The notes under the pieces are model-generated. The model made no database searches. It was not told the origin of the DNA and saw nothing but the letters and a program-made list of their open reading frames with translations. From JALHUF01 sp050014795 (GTDB lineage: Bacteria > Acidobacteriota > Terriglobia > UBA7540), in contig JBEKCQ010000001.1 in NCBI GenBank assembly GCA_050014795.1, positions 16,436 through 80,435 on the forward strand: DNA of 64,000 nucleotides, written 5' to 3'. Shown in pieces: positions 27,005-39,734 of the stretch. Numbering within the stretch: the stretch's first letter is position 1; each line of letters opens with the position of its first letter. Position numbers and translations under genes: made by a program.

Positions 27005-27627
27005 GGATTTTGATTGCCGAGGACGATGCCGTTTCGCGCCGCCTGCTCGAAACGCTTCTGGCGCGGTGGGGATACGACGTAGTCGTTGCGGCTGACGGCG
27101 AGGAAGCCTGGCAGCACCTGCAGCGGGAGGAGGCCCCGCACCTGGCCATCCTGGATTGGATGATGCCTGGTATGGGTGGGTTGGAGATTTGCCGGAAGGT
27201 GCGCGAAGTCGGCCACCCGTCGCCCGCCTACCTCATTCTCCTCACGGCCCGCACGGCGAGCGAGGACGTCGTCGAGGGTCTGGAAACTGGGGCTAACGAC
27301 TATGTGACCAAGCCTTTCAACCGCGAGGAATTACGCGCCCGCGTGCAGGTGGGGGTGCGCGTGGTGGAGTTGCAGGCCAGCCTCGCCGAGCGCGTGCGGG
27401 AACTGGAGCAAGCCATGGCACGCCTCAAGCAGCTCCAGGGACTCCTTCCCATCTGCTCCTACTGCAAGAAAATCCGTGCCGACCAGAACTACTGGCAGCA
27501 AGTGGAGAGTTACATCAGCGAGCATTCGGAGGCCATCTTCAGCCACGGCATCTGCCCGGACTGCTTCGAAAAGTTCGTGAAGCCCGAGCTTGAGAAGCTG
27601 CATTCGCCCCGGGAGACAGAACCATGA
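27001..27627 (+). CDS. Response regulator with cysteine-rich C-terminal module
   Basis: A 208-residue protein: receiver domain (residues 1-120; IAEDDAVSRRLLE, Asp in ILDWMMPGMGG, Lys in TKPFNREEL), a short coiled coil, and a C-terminal segment LLPICSYCKKIRADQNYW ... FSHGICPDC. That tail is seen attached to many PAS and REC proteins and carries two CxxC pairs which could bind a metal. There is no DNA-binding or enzymatic output domain, so it is likely a relay or adaptor. GTG 27001 overlaps the kinase stop by four nt. Confidence 0.88.
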   Translation: MRILIAEDDAVSRRLLETLLARWGYDVVVAADGEEAWQHLQREEAPHLAILDWMMPGMGGLEICRKVREVGHPSPAYLILLTARTASEDVVEGLETGANDYVTKPFNREELRARVQVGVRVVELQASLAERVRELEQAMARLKQLQGLLPICSYCKKIRADQNYWQQVESYISEHSEAIFSHGICPDCFEKFVKPELEKLHSPRETEP

Positions 27628-27692
27628 AGACCGCTGACAACTCCGGGACGAAACCTCTATCGGCGGCTTGGCGGCGCCGCGCTGCTGCGGGA

Positions 27693-27731
27693 CCGCTGGG
27701 GTGAATGCTCTCAGACGGTCCGACCCAGCGG
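27693..27731 (+). promoter_or_regulatory. Stem-loop in front of the TonB receptor gene
   Basis: CCGCTGGG (27693-27700) and CCCAGCGG (27724-27731) form a perfect 8-bp stem in the 132-nt gap between the response regulator and the receptor. No U-tract follows, so it may modulate RNA stability or processing, not termination. Confidence 0.35.
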
Positions 27732-27759
27732 CCTCGGCCTCTCTGAAGGGAGTTTAACT

Positions 27760-29757
27760 GTGAGGAAGATAGCTTTCGGTACATTGTTACTGATGTCGAT
27801 AGCTGTCCTCGCCTGGCCGCAGAAACCTCCTACCGACTTGACAGAAATGAAGCTTGAAGACCTGATGAACATCGAGGTCGAGTCCGTCTATGGTGCCTCC
27901 AAGCATCTGCAGAAGGTGACCGAAGCGCCCGCCTCGGTCACGATTGTGACGTCCGAGGAGATCCAGAAATACGGCTACCGGACCCTCGCCGACATCTTGC
28001 AAAACGTCAGAGGCTTCTACGTCTCCTACGATCGGAACTATAGCTATGTCGGAGTGCGCGGTTTCGCCAGACCCGGGGATTACAACTGCCGCATCCTGCT
28101 GCTCGTGGATGCCCACAGAATCAACGAAAACCTTTATGACTCGGCCTCTATCGGCACGGAGTTTCCCCTCGACGTGGATCTCATTGACCGGGTCGAGATC
28201 ATCCGCGGTCCGAGTTCATCCATTTATGGGACGAATGCCTTCTTCGGAGTGATCAACGTTATCACCAAACGGGGACGGGATCTGAAAGGCGTGGAACTCT
28301 CGGGTGATTTGGCCAGCTTTGGGACGGGCCTAGGCCGCGCGAGCTACGGCAACAAGTTCAAGAACGGTCTGGAGATGCTCGTTTCGAGCTCGTTATATCA
28401 CAGCCACGGGCAGCGCCTGTATTACAAGGAATTTGATAGCCCCGACACGAACCACGGTATCGCGGAAAACGCCGACGGCGACCAATTTGGGCAATTCTTC
28501 GCCAATCTCACCTACCGAGATTTCAGCTTCCAGGCCGTCTATGCGTCCCGGGAGAAGGGGATTCCTACCGGCTCGTTCGAAACGGTCTTTAATGACCCGC
28601 GAAACCGCACGACAGACGCCCAGGGCTATCTGGACCTCAAGTACGAACGCAGCTTCGGCAATCAATGGCAGCTTCTGGGGCGCTTTTACTATGACCAGTA
28701 CAACTACGATGGCGACTACGTGTACGACTACTCCGAATCGGCCACCCCTTCCTTGGTTGTGAACAAAGACGTCGGTCGCGGCAAATGGTGGGGCGGAGAG
28801 CTGAAGCTTGCGAAAACGCTCCTCGAAAGACATAAGTTCACGTTGGGTTCCGAATTTCGACATAACCTGCAACAGGACCAGATTAACTATGATGTTTCCC
28901 CTTTCGTTCAATATGTCGACGATAGGAGGAACTCCAAGTTCTGGGGCCTCTATCTGCAAGATGAAATCACTCTTCGCAAGGACCTTGTGCTGAATGCCGG
29001 CGTGCGGCACGACCGTTATGCAACTTTTGGCGGTACCACCAATCCGCGCCTGGGCTTGATTTACAGCCCCTTCAAGAAAACCACACTGAAACTTCTCTAC
29101 GGCGACGCCTTTCGTGCCCCCAATGTTTACGAACTCTTTTATTACACTTCGAGTCAAAAATCTAATCTCAATCTTAAGCCTGAAACCATCAAGACCTACG
29201 AAGTCGTCTGGGAACAATACCTTGGCAAGCGCTTCCGCGTGGCGGCCAGCGGCTTCCATTACAACATCGAGGGCCTCATCAACCAGCAAACCGACCCTGT
29301 GGACGGATTATTGGTCTTCAGGAACACCGAAAAAGTTAGCGCCGAAGGCCTGGAGCTGGAATTGGAGAAGAAATGGGCCTGGGGTTTGGAGGGCGGACTC
29401 AACTACGCCTTTCAAGATGCCAAATCCCAAACATTCGGAGGACAGCTGACCAATTCGCCCAAGCACCTGGGCAGGTTTAACCTGAGTGTGCCGCTAGTGA
29501 AGAAAAAGCTGTTTGCGAGCATGGACGCCCGGTACGTCGGCAAGAGGAAGACCCTCGCCGGGAACAATGCGGGCGCCTACGTGGTTCCTGACTTTACGCT
29601 CTTCAGCCGGAATCTCCGGAAAGGTTGGGAGATTTCGGCGAGCCTCTACAACCTGTTTAACAAGAGATATGGCGACCCTGGATCGAACGACAACCGTCAA
29701 GACATTATCGAACAGGACGGCCGCAGCTTTCGATTGAAGATTGGTTATCGTTTTTAG
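27760..29757 (+). CDS. TonB-dependent outer-membrane receptor (FepA/CirA/BtuB-like)
   Basis: A 665-residue receptor starting at GTG 27760 (GGGAG upstream). It has a signal peptide, a TonB-box-like stretch (LMNIEVESVYGASKHLQKVTEAPAS, shown here only by its key residues around 30-50), a plug domain (ASVTIVTSEEIQKYGY, DRVEIIRGPSSSIYGTNAFFGVINVITK) and a 22-strand-type barrel ending in RLKIGYRF. The plug is of the small-ligand kind, as for siderophores, vitamin B12 or heme. It lies between signalling genes, directly before a YfiR-like gene, so it may serve as a surface sensor as well as a transporter; that is inference. Confidence 0.88.
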   Translation: MRKIAFGTLLLMSIAVLAWPQKPPTDLTEMKLEDLMNIEVESVYGASKHLQKVTEAPASVTIVTSEEIQKYGYRTLADILQNVRGFYVSYDRNYSYVGVRGFARPGDYNCRILLLVDAHRINENLYDSASIGTEFPLDVDLIDRVEIIRGPSSSIYGTNAFFGVINVITKRGRDLKGVELSGDLASFGTGLGRASYGNKFKNGLEMLVSSSLYHSHGQRLYYKEFDSPDTNHGIAENADGDQFGQFFANLTYRDFSFQAVYASREKGIPTGSFETVFNDPRNRTTDAQGYLDLKYERSFGNQWQLLGRFYYDQYNYDGDYVYDYSESATPSLVVNKDVGRGKWWGGELKLAKTLLERHKFTLGSEFRHNLQQDQINYDVSPFVQYVDDRRNSKFWGLYLQDEITLRKDLVLNAGVRHDRYATFGGTTNPRLGLIYSPFKKTTLKLLYGDAFRAPNVYELFYYTSSQKSNLNLKPETIKTYEVVWEQYLGKRFRVAASGFHYNIEGLINQQTDPVDGLLVFRNTEKVSAEGLELELEKKWAWGLEGGLNYAFQDAKSQTFGGQLTNSPKHLGRFNLSVPLVKKKLFASMDARYVGKRKTLAGNNAGAYVVPDFTLFSRNLRKGWEISASLYNLFNKRYGDPGSNDNRQDIIEQDGRSFRLKIGYRF

Positions 29758-29777
29758 CTGCAGGCGGACAAGAGTCG

Positions 29778-30392
29778 ATGCCAACGATGCCGCGAGAGGT
29801 TGCCAGTTTGTTTCGCTCCTGGGCATGGACGCTCTTGTTTCGCAAGAGCCCGTGCCTGGCGCTCACCATCACCTTCTGGGCTGTCATGGGCAGTGCACCC
29901 CACGCCCGTGCCCAAGCGGAAGGTGTGGGTGAGTATCAAGTCAAAGCAGCCTTCTTATATAACTTCGCGAAGTTTGTGGAGTGGTCCCCCGAAGCGGTGC
30001 CTAAGGCCGATGCCCCCTTCATTCTCGGCGTGGTCGGTGAAGATCCGTTTGGCCCGGTGCTCGAGGAGACCCTCAAAGGTAAGACCGCCAACGGCCACCC
30101 CTTTGCGATCCGGCGATTCAGAAGGGAAGAGGACGCCAGAGGTTGTCAAATCCTCTTCACGAGTTCCTCGGATCAAAGGTACATCCGATCTCTTCTTGCC
30201 ATCCTGAAGGGTTCGAGCGTTTTGACCGTGGGAGAGACCGAAGGGTTCTGCCGACTGGGCGGGATTGTTAACTTCACCCTGGAAGAGGACAAGGTTCGTT
30301 TCGAGATCAATAGGGACGCCGCGGAACGCGCGCGGTTGAAGATCAGTTCAAAGCTCCTGAGTGTCGCCAAGGTGGTTCGCGACCAGCAGTGA
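29778..30392 (+). CDS. YfiR-like (DUF4154) periplasmic regulator
   Basis: A 204-residue protein with a signal peptide (cleavage expected after AHARAQA, about residue 46). The mature domain matches YfiR: YQVKAAFLYNFAKFVEWSP at the start, FILGVVGEDPFG, the CQILFTSSS segment, VLTVGETEGFCRLGGIVNF and the C-terminal EINRDAAERARLKISSKLL. In Pseudomonas, YfiR binds the periplasmic domain of the diguanylate cyclase YfiN/TpbB and represses it. Here the following gene, overlapping in position by the end of this one, encodes a kinase with the same kind of periplasmic sensor, so a YfiR-kinase pair is likely. A conserved Cys pair typical of YfiR is only partly visible (Cys at CQIL and FCRL). Confidence 0.88.
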   Translation: MPTMPREVASLFRSWAWTLLFRKSPCLALTITFWAVMGSAPHARAQAEGVGEYQVKAAFLYNFAKFVEWSPEAVPKADAPFILGVVGEDPFGPVLEETLKGKTANGHPFAIRRFRREEDARGCQILFTSSSDQRYIRSLLAILKGSSVLTVGETEGFCRLGGIVNFTLEEDKVRFEINRDAAERARLKISSKLLSVAKVVRDQQ

Positions 30393-30408
30393 GAGCAAGC
30401 GAGCAACG

Positions 30409-34712
<4,304 letters not shown>

Positions 34713-34716
<4 letters not shown>

Positions 34717-35663
34717 AGATCCTGGTCGCCGATGATGATGCCGTCTCCCGTCGCTTGCTCGAAGTGACGCTGAAGAAATGGCATTATGACGTGGTGGTGG
34801 CGGAAGACGGCGACAAGGCCTGGGAAGTGCTCCAACGGGAAGATGCTCCGCAGTTGGCCATCCTCGATTGGGTCATGCCCGGCATGGACGGCCCCGAGAT
34901 CTGCCGACAGGTCAGAGCCTTCGGCGATCAACGCTATATTTACCTTCTCCTCCTGACCGCCAAAAGCGAGAAGGAAGATCTGGTCAAGGGCATGGAAGCT
35001 GGCGCAGACGACTTCCTGAGTAAGCCGTTCGATGCCCAGGAACTGAGAGCCCGCTTGCGTGCGGGGATTCGCATTCTCGAGCTGCAGGAAACGCTTCGGG
35101 CGCAGGCCACGCACGATTCCCTGACCGGCCTGTGGAACCGTGCGGCAACTTTCGATTTCCTCCGGCGGGAACTCAGCCGTGCCAGACGCCAGGGAGCGCC
35201 CGTCAGCATCGTCATGGCCGACCTGGATCATTTCAAGCGCATCAACGATGCGCACGGGCACCTGGTGGGCGACGTGGTCCTGCGCGAGGTTGCGCGCCGG
35301 CTCTCATCCTCGGTGCGAGGCTACGACGTCACCGGACGCTTTGGGGGAGAAGAGTTCTTGCTTGTCTTTCCGGGCTGCGCGGTCCGGAATGCGGTAGATA
35401 GGGCCGAGCAGTTGCGGGCCTGCGTCAATCGGGAGCCGGTGGAAACGCCCGAAGGCCCCATTTCCGTCACGCTCAGTCTGGGGGTAGCAGGGAGCGAAGC
35501 AACCCGGGCGACGGATCCTGACTCATTGGTGCGCGCTGCCGACGCCGCGCTTTATCGCGCCAAGAGTAGCGGACGGAACCGCGTCGAGCTGGCAGCAGGC
35601 GAGGAACTTCACGTTCAGCCTTCTCCTCCGGACCCAAGGAGCCATGCAGCCCAGCCGCACTAG
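34713..35663 (+). CDS. REC-GGDEF diguanylate cyclase (PleD/WspR-like)
   Basis: A 316-residue response regulator. The receiver (1-120) has VADDDAVSRRLLE, phospho-acceptor Asp in ILDWVMPGMDG and Lys in LSKPFDAQEL. The GGDEF domain (about 130-300) has the active-site GGEEF, the metal/substrate motif DLDHFKRINDAHGH, and an intact inhibitory I-site RGYD five residues before GGEEF, so the enzyme should make c-di-GMP and be product-inhibited. GTG 34713 overlaps the hybrid kinase stop by four nt, linking it to that relay. Its receiver is close to those encoded at 27001 and 35959, which suggests duplication within the cluster. Confidence 0.93.
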
Positions 35664-35916
35664 AGGCCGGTGGTCCTTTCGCTTCCCCGCGTGCGTCGAC
35701 CGCAAAATGCAATCTCGGGGAGAATTAGCGCGACGTTCCCTTGACGACTGTGCGAAACTGTAGCCCGCGGCAGGGGCGGCTGTAACCTGCCGCGAGGCGG
35801 ATAGGGCGCCGACACGGTCGCCCCTGCTTCCGCCCCGGGACTTCAGGTGCCGGGCTGGAACCGTCACGTGGCCCAGCGGAGGAAACCCGCCTAGCTCCAG
35901 GCGACAAAACCAAATG

Positions 35917-35945
35917 CCTCCAGGCGGCATTTCCCGCCCTGGAGG
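35917..35945 (+). promoter_or_regulatory. Hairpin overlapping the ribosome binding site of the second GGDEF gene
   Basis: CCTCCAGG-CGG (35917-35927) pairs with CCG-C-CCTGGAGG (35934-35945, one bulge). The 3' arm contains the start of the GGAGGAGGAGG ribosome binding site for ATG 35959, so folding could hide it. The rest of the 295-nt gap 35664-35916 holds no gene that I can support. Confidence 0.4.
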
Positions 35946-35958
35946 AGGAGGCCTTCCC

Positions 35959-36903
35959 ATGAAGATCCTGATTGCCCAAGAAGAAGAGGTTGTCCGCGGC
36001 ATGCTGGAAACGACACTTGCCAAGTGGGGACACGAGATCGTCGCGACCTCCGGTGGAGGTCAGGCCTGGAAGGAGCTCCAGAAGGAGGGCGCGCCGAGAT
36101 TGGCCATACTGGACCACACACTGCCGGGCATGGAGGGCATGGCGGTCTGCCGGGAAGTCAGGAAGCATACGGAGACGCCTTACGTTTACATCCTGTTGAC
36201 CATGGCCCAGGGCCAGGAGCAGGAGATGCTGGAAGGAATGAAGGCCGGCGTGGACGACTTCCTGATGAAGCCGGTCAATGCAGATCAATTGATGATCCGT
36301 GTGCGCATCGCCCGGCGCATCCTGGAGCTACAGGAGGAACTGCGCAACGCGCACGAGGCCATCGGCTATCAGACCACCCACGACCCGCTCACGGGTTTGT
36401 GGAACCGCACGGCCATACTGGACAGCTTGCTTCGGGAACTGGCCCGCGTCCGACGCGAGGGCAGCCACGTAGGTATCATCCTCGCCGAGGTGGATCACTT
36501 CAAGAGCATCAACGATACTTACGGGCACCAAGTGGGTGACGCCGTGCTCCGCGAAGCGGCGCGCCGCGTCCGTTCCATCGTGCGGCCTTACGACACGGTG
36601 GGGCGCTATGGCGGGGAGGAGTTCCTGATTATCGTGCCGGGCTGCGACGCAAAGAACGCACTGGCCCAGGCCGAACGGCTCCGCGCCTCCCTTGTGGGGG
36701 AGAGCATGGATATCTCTGAGTGGGGGAAGTTCACTTCGGCCAAAGAGGGAAAGCTTCAGGTCACGTTCAGCTTGGGTGTGGCCGCGGCCGAAAAGATGAA
36801 AGAGACGGAGCCTCTCCTCCATGCCGTCGAGACCGCCCTGGCGCACGCCAGGACCGCCGGGCACAATCGTGCCGAGGTGGCCACGGAGGCGGACTTCAAG
36901 TAG
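35959..36903 (+). CDS. REC-GGDEF diguanylate cyclase with atypical receiver
   Basis: A 314-residue protein starting at ATG 35959 behind a strong GGAGGAGG. The receiver keeps the phospho-acceptor Asp (ILDHTLPGMEG) and Lys (LMKPVNADQL), but the usual Asp-Asp acidic pair near the N-terminus is replaced by Glu residues (IAQEEEVV), which may alter Mg binding and phosphorylation. The GGDEF domain has GGEEF, EVDHFKSINDTYGHQ and an I-site RPYD at the right spacing. It should synthesise c-di-GMP. It has its own leader, unlike the previous cyclase, so it may be separately controlled. Confidence 0.9.
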   Translation: MKILIAQEEEVVRGMLETTLAKWGHEIVATSGGGQAWKELQKEGAPRLAILDHTLPGMEGMAVCREVRKHTETPYVYILLTMAQGQEQEMLEGMKAGVDDFLMKPVNADQLMIRVRIARRILELQEELRNAHEAIGYQTTHDPLTGLWNRTAILDSLLRELARVRREGSHVGIILAEVDHFKSINDTYGHQVGDAVLREAARRVRSIVRPYDTVGRYGGEEFLIIVPGCDAKNALAQAERLRASLVGESMDISEWGKFTSAKEGKLQVTFSLGVAAAEKMKETEPLLHAVETALAHARTAGHNRAEVATEADFK

Positions 36904-36917
36904 CCCCCATCGGGGCA

Positions 36918-37145
36918 TCATTCCACGGCGATGTGAGTTTCCGTCCGCTCGACGCCCTCGAGTTTCTGGATCTGGTCGATCACCAGCGCGTTGAGTTTCT
37001 TCTCGCTGGGCGTTTCTACGTAAACAAACACATCCGGCAGACCCCAGCAGGCGTCGGCGTGCCGCACCCCTTCCATCTGGCTTACCGCGGCAACGATCTC
37101 CCGCACCTTGCCAGGCCGCACATTGACCAAGATGTAAGCTCTCAT
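36918..37145 (-). CDS. Stand-alone Lrp/AsnC ligand-binding (RAM) domain protein
   Basis: A 75-residue protein consisting only of the RAM fold: MRAYILVNVRPGKVREIV, GVRHADACWGLPDVFVYVE and a C-terminal LEGVERTETHIAVE. It lacks the helix-turn-helix of Lrp/AsnC regulators. Similar small proteins bind amino acids and form dimers that may partner full-length regulators. The start has GGAAGG seven nt upstream. It is convergent with the diguanylate cyclase gene. Confidence 0.85.
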   Translation of the reverse strand: MRAYILVNVRPGKVREIVAAVSQMEGVRHADACWGLPDVFVYVETPSEKKLNALVIDQIQKLEGVERTETHIAVE

Positions 37146-37283
37146 ATGCTTTCCTTCCGGCGGGAAGGGAACTGACGTTTGTCCCGGGCCAGTGTCCCCA
37201 TCCGTCCCGCCTTCTATCGAATCGCTGTGCTCCCCGAAGGCTCACATTCTAACACCACTCCCCAGGCAACATGGAGTGCGACT

Positions 37284-37335
37284 GCAAAGGCCTACCTCTC
37301 CCCAAAAACAAGGGAACTTTTGGGCAGGCCTTTGC
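37284..37335 (+). promoter_or_regulatory. Long hairpin in the leader of the 37374 gene
   Basis: A perfect 10-bp outer stem (GCAAAGGCCT with AGGCCTTTGC) and an inner 7-bp stem (CCCAAAA 37301-37307 with TTTTGGG 37318-37324). There is no good U-tract after it and the gene begins 39 nt later, so a leader control element is possible. Confidence 0.4.
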
Positions 37336-37373
37336 GTTTCTCCAGATAGCTGAAAGAGAGGAGTATGCCTTCC

Positions 37374-37961
37374 ATGAGAAAGCTTCTGTTTGGACTAGCG
37401 ATGATCTTAGTGGCGGGATCTTATGCGCTGGCTGCGGACCGCTGGCTACACGTCAAGGTTGAAGAGAGCGGCGCCAATGGTGAGACGGTGCGGATCAACA
37501 TGCCGCTGTCTCTGGCGGAGAAGGTTCTCCCTGTCATCCACACCGACAAGCTGCGCGACGGCAAGGTGAAGGTGGACAGCACCGATATCCAGGACCTTGA
37601 CCTGCGGGCCATCGTAGAAGCGCTGCGCACCACGCCGGACAACGAATTCATCACCGTGGAGAGCACGCACGAGAACGTCCGCGTGGCGAAGGCGGGCGGT
37701 AACCTGCTCATCAGAGTGCGGGACTCGCACAGAAAAGGGGCCGCCAAGACGACGGCCGAAACCAAGACAGTGGCCGAAACCGTGGATGTCATGATCCCCT
37801 TTCCGGTCGTCGAGGCTCTGTTGTCCGCGGGCAAAGACGAACTCGACGTCCTGGCCGCGGTGCGCGCCCTGAGTGCGGTGGGTGACACGGTGCTGGTGGC
37901 CGTGGACGATCAGCACGACAAAGTCCGCATCTGGGTGGACTCGCGGAACACGATGGAGTAA
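37374..37961 (+). CDS. Exported protein of unknown function with two related beta domains
   Basis: About 195 residues from ATG 37374 (AGAGGAG ten nt upstream). A signal peptide (KLLFGLAMILVAGSYALAAD) is followed by LHVKVEESGANGETVRINMPLSLAEKVLPVI and later by VDVMIPFPVVEALLSAGKDELDVLAAVRAL, which look like two copies of one alpha/beta module, each ending in a VxVDDxHDxVRIWVD- or VESTHENVRV-type strand. I do not recognise a named function. The next gene, 11 nt downstream, encodes a similar module, so the two were probably formed by duplication and may interact. Confidence 0.75.
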   Translation: MRKLLFGLAMILVAGSYALAADRWLHVKVEESGANGETVRINMPLSLAEKVLPVIHTDKLRDGKVKVDSTDIQDLDLRAIVEALRTTPDNEFITVESTHENVRVAKAGGNLLIRVRDSHRKGAAKTTAETKTVAETVDVMIPFPVVEALLSAGKDELDVLAAVRALSAVGDTVLVAVDDQHDKVRIWVDSRNTME

Positions 37962-37972
37962 GGAGGTGCGCT

Positions 37973-38470
37973 ATGCCGACAGGTCCAGCAACAGTGGCTG
38001 GCGGCGCGGGCGCCATGGTACTCGGAACGTTGCTTGTGGCCGGTGCTTTTGTTTACGACATGGGCGCCATCAAGGTGTCCGTCCAGGGCAAAAAGCCCGG
38101 CGGGGAGAACATCCGGCTGATAGTGCCGGCGGCAGCGGTGCCGTTGGCCTTGCCGTTCGTGCCGGATAAGGATTTGCAGGAAGCGGCGGAACAGGTCCGC
38201 CCCTGGCTGCCAGCCATCGAGGCGGCGACCGAGGAACTGGAACGCTGTCCCGATGGCCCCCTGGTACAAGTCACCAGCCCGCACGAGAAGGTCAGCATCG
38301 TCAAGCGCGGAGATTCACTGGTCATCGATGTGGACGACACGAACGAGACCGTCCATGTCACCGTGCCTCTGAAGCTGGTCAGCGTGGTTGCCAACCAGAT
38401 CGCGCGAGTCCCTCCGCCCAAAGCCGAGCGTGCGGCGAAACCGACGCCTTCCGAGGCTGCTGCCTTGTAG
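37973..38470 (+). CDS. Membrane-anchored relative of the upstream unknown protein
   Basis: A 165-residue protein with GGAGGTG seven nt before its ATG. One TM helix near the N-terminus (GGAGAMVLGTLLVAGAFVYDM), then KVSVQGKKPGGENIRLIVPAAAVPLALPFV and VTSPHEKVSIVKRGDSLVIDVDD, matching the module of the gene before it in order of elements. Function unknown. Both genes form a two-gene unit behind the hairpin at 37284. Confidence 0.72.
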   Translation: MPTGPATVAGGAGAMVLGTLLVAGAFVYDMGAIKVSVQGKKPGGENIRLIVPAAAVPLALPFVPDKDLQEAAEQVRPWLPAIEAATEELERCPDGPLVQVTSPHEKVSIVKRGDSLVIDVDDTNETVHVTVPLKLVSVVANQIARVPPPKAERAAKPTPSEAAAL

Positions 38471-38601
38471 TCCTCGCGGCGGGCGCAAGCGTCACTCTTC
38501 GGCGTGCCCAGCACTTGGTTCGGGCGCATGATCGTGCCCGGGCGTCGAGGATATCCGCACGCCGCAGTCAACGAATCCGATGTAGGTCTTGCCACGCAGC
38601 G

Positions 38602-39732
38602 TCATGCCAGCGTCTTGCGAAATCTCCTGGAACTCAGCCAAAGCGTGATTACCCCCATTGCGGCCAGCGCGAGCATCTGCGGCCAGAGGATGCCGAGGCC
38701 CACGCCCTTGAGGAAGATTCCGCGGATGATGACCAGAAAGTAGCGGAAGGGATTGAGATATGTCAACCACTGCACGACCCTCGGCATATTGGCGATGGGG
38801 AACATGAAACCCGAGAGCAGCACGGCCGGCATGAAGAAGAAAAAGGTGGTCATCATGGCCTGCTGCTGGGTCTGGCTGACCGTAGAGATCAACAGGCCGA
38901 TCCCAAGCGTCGTGAGCAGGTAAAGGGCCGTGGCGAGGAGCAGCAACCCGAGACTGCCCCGGATCGGCACTTCAAACCACAGCACCCCCACCAGCGCGAC
39001 GACGATTACATCCACAAAGCTGAACAGGGCAAAAGGCAGGGTCTTGCCCAGGATGAACTCGGCCGGCGTGATGGGCGTGACCATGATCTGTTCCATCGTG
39101 CCGATTTCTTTCTCGCGCACCACGGCCATGCTGGTCAGGAGCAGCGTGACCAACGTCACGATCATGGCGACCACGCCGGGGACGTAGAAGTTGCGGCTTT
39201 CCAGGTTCTCATTAAACCAAGCCCGCGTCTGGAGTTCCACCTGTCCGGGTTGCCGGGTGCTACCGAGCAGCCGGCGAAGCTGCGCGTTCAAGACTTCCTG
39301 CGAGAACTGGCCCGTGATCTTGGCGCTGTACCCGAGTACGATTCCGGCGGTGTTCGAATCGGTACCGTCCACCAGCATCTCGAGCTGGGCCGTTCGCCCC
39401 GCCCGCAGATCCTCCTCGAAGCCCTTGTCCATATGGAGCACCACCCGGACTTCACCCCGGTCAAGCAACGCGCGCGCGCGGGTTTCGCTTGTGACGTGCT
39501 CCACGACGTCAAAATAGCCGGACTCCACGAAGCGGCTCACCAGTTCACGACTGGTGACACTGTGGTCGAGGTCGTAAACCGCGGTAGCAACGTGTCTCAC
39601 ATCCGTGGTCACGGCATACCCGAACACCAGCAACTGCATGACGGGCACCACGAAGATCACCGCCCGCATCCGCGGGTCGCGAAACACCTGGATGAATTCT
39701 TTGATCAGCATGTGTTTGAGGCGTTCGCGCAT
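38602..39732 (-). CDS. ABC-2 type exporter permease (YbhR/YhhJ-like)
   Basis: A 376-residue membrane protein with the ABC-2 layout: N-terminal TM (MRAVIFVVPVMQLLVFGYAVTTD), a large extracytoplasmic domain (about residues 45-170), then five C-terminal TMs with the EKEIGTMEQIMVTPITPAEFILGK segment typical of YbhS/YbhR. It is the last gene of a six-gene unit (TetR, HlyD, two ATPases, two permeases). Related systems export drugs, dyes or organic cations. Confidence 0.9.
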   Translation of the reverse strand: MRERLKHMLIKEFIQVFRDPRMRAVIFVVPVMQLLVFGYAVTTDVRHVATAVYDLDHSVTSRELVSRFVESGYFDVVEHVTSETRARALLDRGEVRVVLHMDKGFEEDLRAGRTAQLEMLVDGTDSNTAGIVLGYSAKITGQFSQEVLNAQLRRLLGSTRQPGQVELQTRAWFNENLESRNFYVPGVVAMIVTLVTLLLTSMAVVREKEIGTMEQIMVTPITPAEFILGKTLPFALFSFVDVIVVALVGVLWFEVPIRGSLGLLLLATALYLLTTLGIGLLISTVSQTQQQAMMTTFFFFMPAVLLSGFMFPIANMPRVVQWLTYLNPFRYFLVIIRGIFLKGVGLGILWPQMLALAAMGVITLWLSSRRFRKTLA

Positions 39733-39734
39733 GG

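Noticed and set aside
27624..27704. 26-codon frame (starting MKTADNSG) overlapping the response regulator stop by ATGA
   Set aside because: The overlap is suggestive of coupling, but the product is short, with no recognisable feature, and no comparison is possible here.
27628..27759. Possible c-di-GMP or glycine riboswitch ahead of the TonB receptor
   Set aside because: Some short words resemble conserved parts, but the required core sequences and helices cannot be assembled; only a simple 8-bp stem is supported.
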